Part shown: positions 62,983 through 64,000 of the stretch, piece by piece
Layout of the letters: every line of letters starts with the position of its first letter
Position numbering within the stretch: position 1 is the first letter of the stretch
Assembly (NCBI RefSeq): GCF_008691045.1
Contig: NZ_VMSO01000007.1
Span: 81,669-145,668 of the forward strand
Length of the DNA stretch: 64,000 nt
Source of the DNA: Mediterraneibacter catenae
GTDB taxonomy: Bacteria; Bacillota; Clostridia; Lachnospirales; Lachnospiraceae
Direction of reading: 5' to 3'
Notes under the pieces: generated by a model
Told to the model about the DNA's origin: nothing
Database searches by the model: none
Seen by the model: only the letters and a program-made list of their open reading frames with translations
Position numbers and translations under genes: made by a program

Positions 62983-63804
62983 CTACATCTTCTCGATGCT
63001 TTTTGTTACAAGCCGCTCAAATTCTGCTGCGCGCTGGTCTGCCACAGACTGTACGTCCAGATGGCTCAGCTCCTCATCCGAAAGTCCGCTTGCCATATTG
63101 GAAATGCAGGATATGCCGCAGACACGGATCCCCGCATGACGGGCGGCGATTGCCTCACAGGCAGTGCTCATTCCTACTGCATCGGCTCCGAGCACACCAT
63201 ACATACGTATCTCCGCCGGACTCTCAAAATTCGGTCCTGTCGTCTGAAGATAGACTCCGCTCTGTAATGGAATTTCTTCCTCATCGGCAGTCATCCGGAT
63301 TATCTGCATCAACTCCTCGTCATAGATGTGCGTCATATCAGGGAAACGCTCTCCCAGTTCAGATACATTCTCTCCGATCAAAGGAGACGGTACAAAACTG
63401 GAAATCTGGTCAGTGATCATCATAAAATCACCCACGCGAAATGCCCGGTTAATGCCGCCCGCAGCGTTCGTCAAAAACAAGACTTCGATTCCCATGCGTT
63501 TCATCAGTCTTGTAGGCAGCACCACGTCTTTCATTGCGTATCCTTCATAAAAATGCACCCGTCCCTTCATGACAACAGCCGGCACATCTCCGATATATCC
63601 AAGCAGGAACTTTCCGTCGTGTCCCTGTACGGTCGACACCGGAAATCCCGGAATATCCCCGTAAGGAATCTCCATCTCCACTTTCATATTCTTTGCATAT
63701 CCTCCCAGACCGGATCCAAGTATCAGTCCTACCCTGGGAACAAAATCAGTCAGTGATCGATAATATTCATAACACTTTTCAAGCTTCTCATATAGTCTGC
63801 TCAT
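62983..63804 (-). CDS. punA: purine nucleoside phosphorylase
   Basis: Trimeric PNP that splits inosine and guanosine. 273 residues: VGLILGSGLGGYAKNM (25-40), KGRVHFYEGYAMKDVVLPTRLMKRMGIEVLFLTNAAGGINRAF, YLQTTGPNFESPAEIRMYGVLGADAVGMSTACEAIAARHAGIRVCGISCISNMASG. GGAGGAG lies about 6 bases before the ATG. First gene of a likely operon with the MTA/SAH deaminase-like gene. Confidence 0.96.
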   Translation of the reverse strand: MSRLYEKLEKCYEYYRSLTDFVPRVGLILGSGLGGYAKNMKVEMEIPYGDIPGFPVSTVQGHDGKFLLGYIGDVPAVVMKGRVHFYEGYAMKDVVLPTRLMKRMGIEVLFLTNAAGGINRAFRVGDFMMITDQISSFVPSPLIGENVSELGERFPDMTHIYDEELMQIIRMTADEEEIPLQSGVYLQTTGPNFESPAEIRMYGVLGADAVGMSTACEAIAARHAGIRVCGISCISNMASGLSDEELSHLDVQSVADQRAAEFERLVTKSIEKM

Positions 63805-63847
63805 CGAACTCCTCCTTTACTGCCTTAATTTACATGCCCTAACCCGT

Positions 63848-63876
63848 ATTATAAACTCCCGTACATCCCTGTTCAA
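63848..63876 (-). promoter_or_regulatory. punA promoter
   Basis: TTGAAC (63871-63876), 17 bases, TATAAT (63848-63853). The start site would be near 63842, leaving a 35-nt leader. Confidence 0.8.
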
Positions 63877-63945
63877 GCTTAACTTGTCCAAAGAATAACG
63901 CATATAGTATTCATTATACCCTTTCAAACCAAACTTGTCGAGACA

Positions 63946-64000
63946 ACTTCGGATTTATCGTACTGGCTGATAGTACAGACAACGTCCGAAATACAGCAAT
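63946..64000. repeat. start of a second copy of the foldback element (cut by the window edge)
   Basis: CTTCGGATTTATCG, ACTGGCTGATAG and GTCCGAAAT line up with the left end of the element at 57898 (TTTTGGATTTATCG, ACTGACTGGCGATA, GTCCGAAAA), in the same orientation. About 55 bases are visible. Confidence 0.65.

Overview
The window reads as chromosomal DNA of a spore-forming, anaerobic Gram-positive bacterium of the Lachnospiraceae (Clostridium cluster XIVa). The evidence is the gene set: spoIIP next to gpr, a ferredoxin-type aldo/keto reductase, a GGGtGRT protein with an IscU-like scaffold, RqcH, YlxQ/YlxR and the DUF815 ATPase. Base composition is moderate, with strong AGGAGG ribosome binding sites and many extended -10 promoters. 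Species cannot be fixed from the sequence alone. Most genes lie on the minus strand, so operons read from right to left.

Layout. 1-5.6 kb: 5' part of mutS, a small membrane protein, rarA, pnp and rpsO. 5.6-14.2 kb: the translation/transcription operon rimP-nusA-ylxR-ylxQ-infB-rbfA-nrnA-truB-ribF. 14.3-18.5 kb: a topoisomerase IV-like parE-parC pair. 18.7-21.4 kb: spoIIP, gpr and, on the plus strand, rpsT. 21.5-24.7 kb: a MATE exporter and ilvN-ilvC. 24.7-30.4 kb: an ABC-F ATPase whose start sits in a terminator-like hairpin, an Rpn-family nuclease, a decapitated FtsX-type permease and a lipoprotein under a palindrome-covered promoter. 30.4-34.6 kb: an envelope-type operon (glycosyltransferase, NlpC/P60-like protein, flippase-like membrane protein), a 51-residue membrane protein and a divergent acidic membrane protein. 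34.6-39.9 kb: a degenerate tyrosine recombinase, a small conserved protein, an aldo/keto reductase, a ureidoglycolate lyase-like protein, an SPFH/ribbon-helix-helix pair and a flavin reductase. 39.9-43.9 kb: a sucrose locus (GH32 hydrolase, PTS IIBC with a relic of its IIA domain, divergent AraC regulator). 44.0-44.8 kb: three overlapping AT-rich small genes. 44.9-51.3 kb: GGGtGRT plus scaffold, then cinA, pgsA, rimO, rpoZ, gmk and yicC. 51.5-57.9 kb: rqcH, the DUF815 ATPase, pheA, a nitroreductase and pyrB-pyrI. 57.9-64 kb: a 361-bp foldback element, aroF, rnpB, rnhA, a metallo-hydrolase, a MogA-like protein, an amidohydrolase and a purine nucleoside phosphorylase; a second copy of the foldback element starts at the right edge.

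Much of the window is core housekeeping (ribosome assembly, RNA decay, aromatic and branched-chain amino acids, pyrimidines, purine salvage, phospholipids). The more unusual material is the foldback repeat, the GGGtGRT/scaffold pair, the ABC-F hairpin, several reduced or degenerate genes (permease, PTS IIA, tyrosine recombinase, MogA-like), and operator-like palindromes over the promoters of accessory operons.
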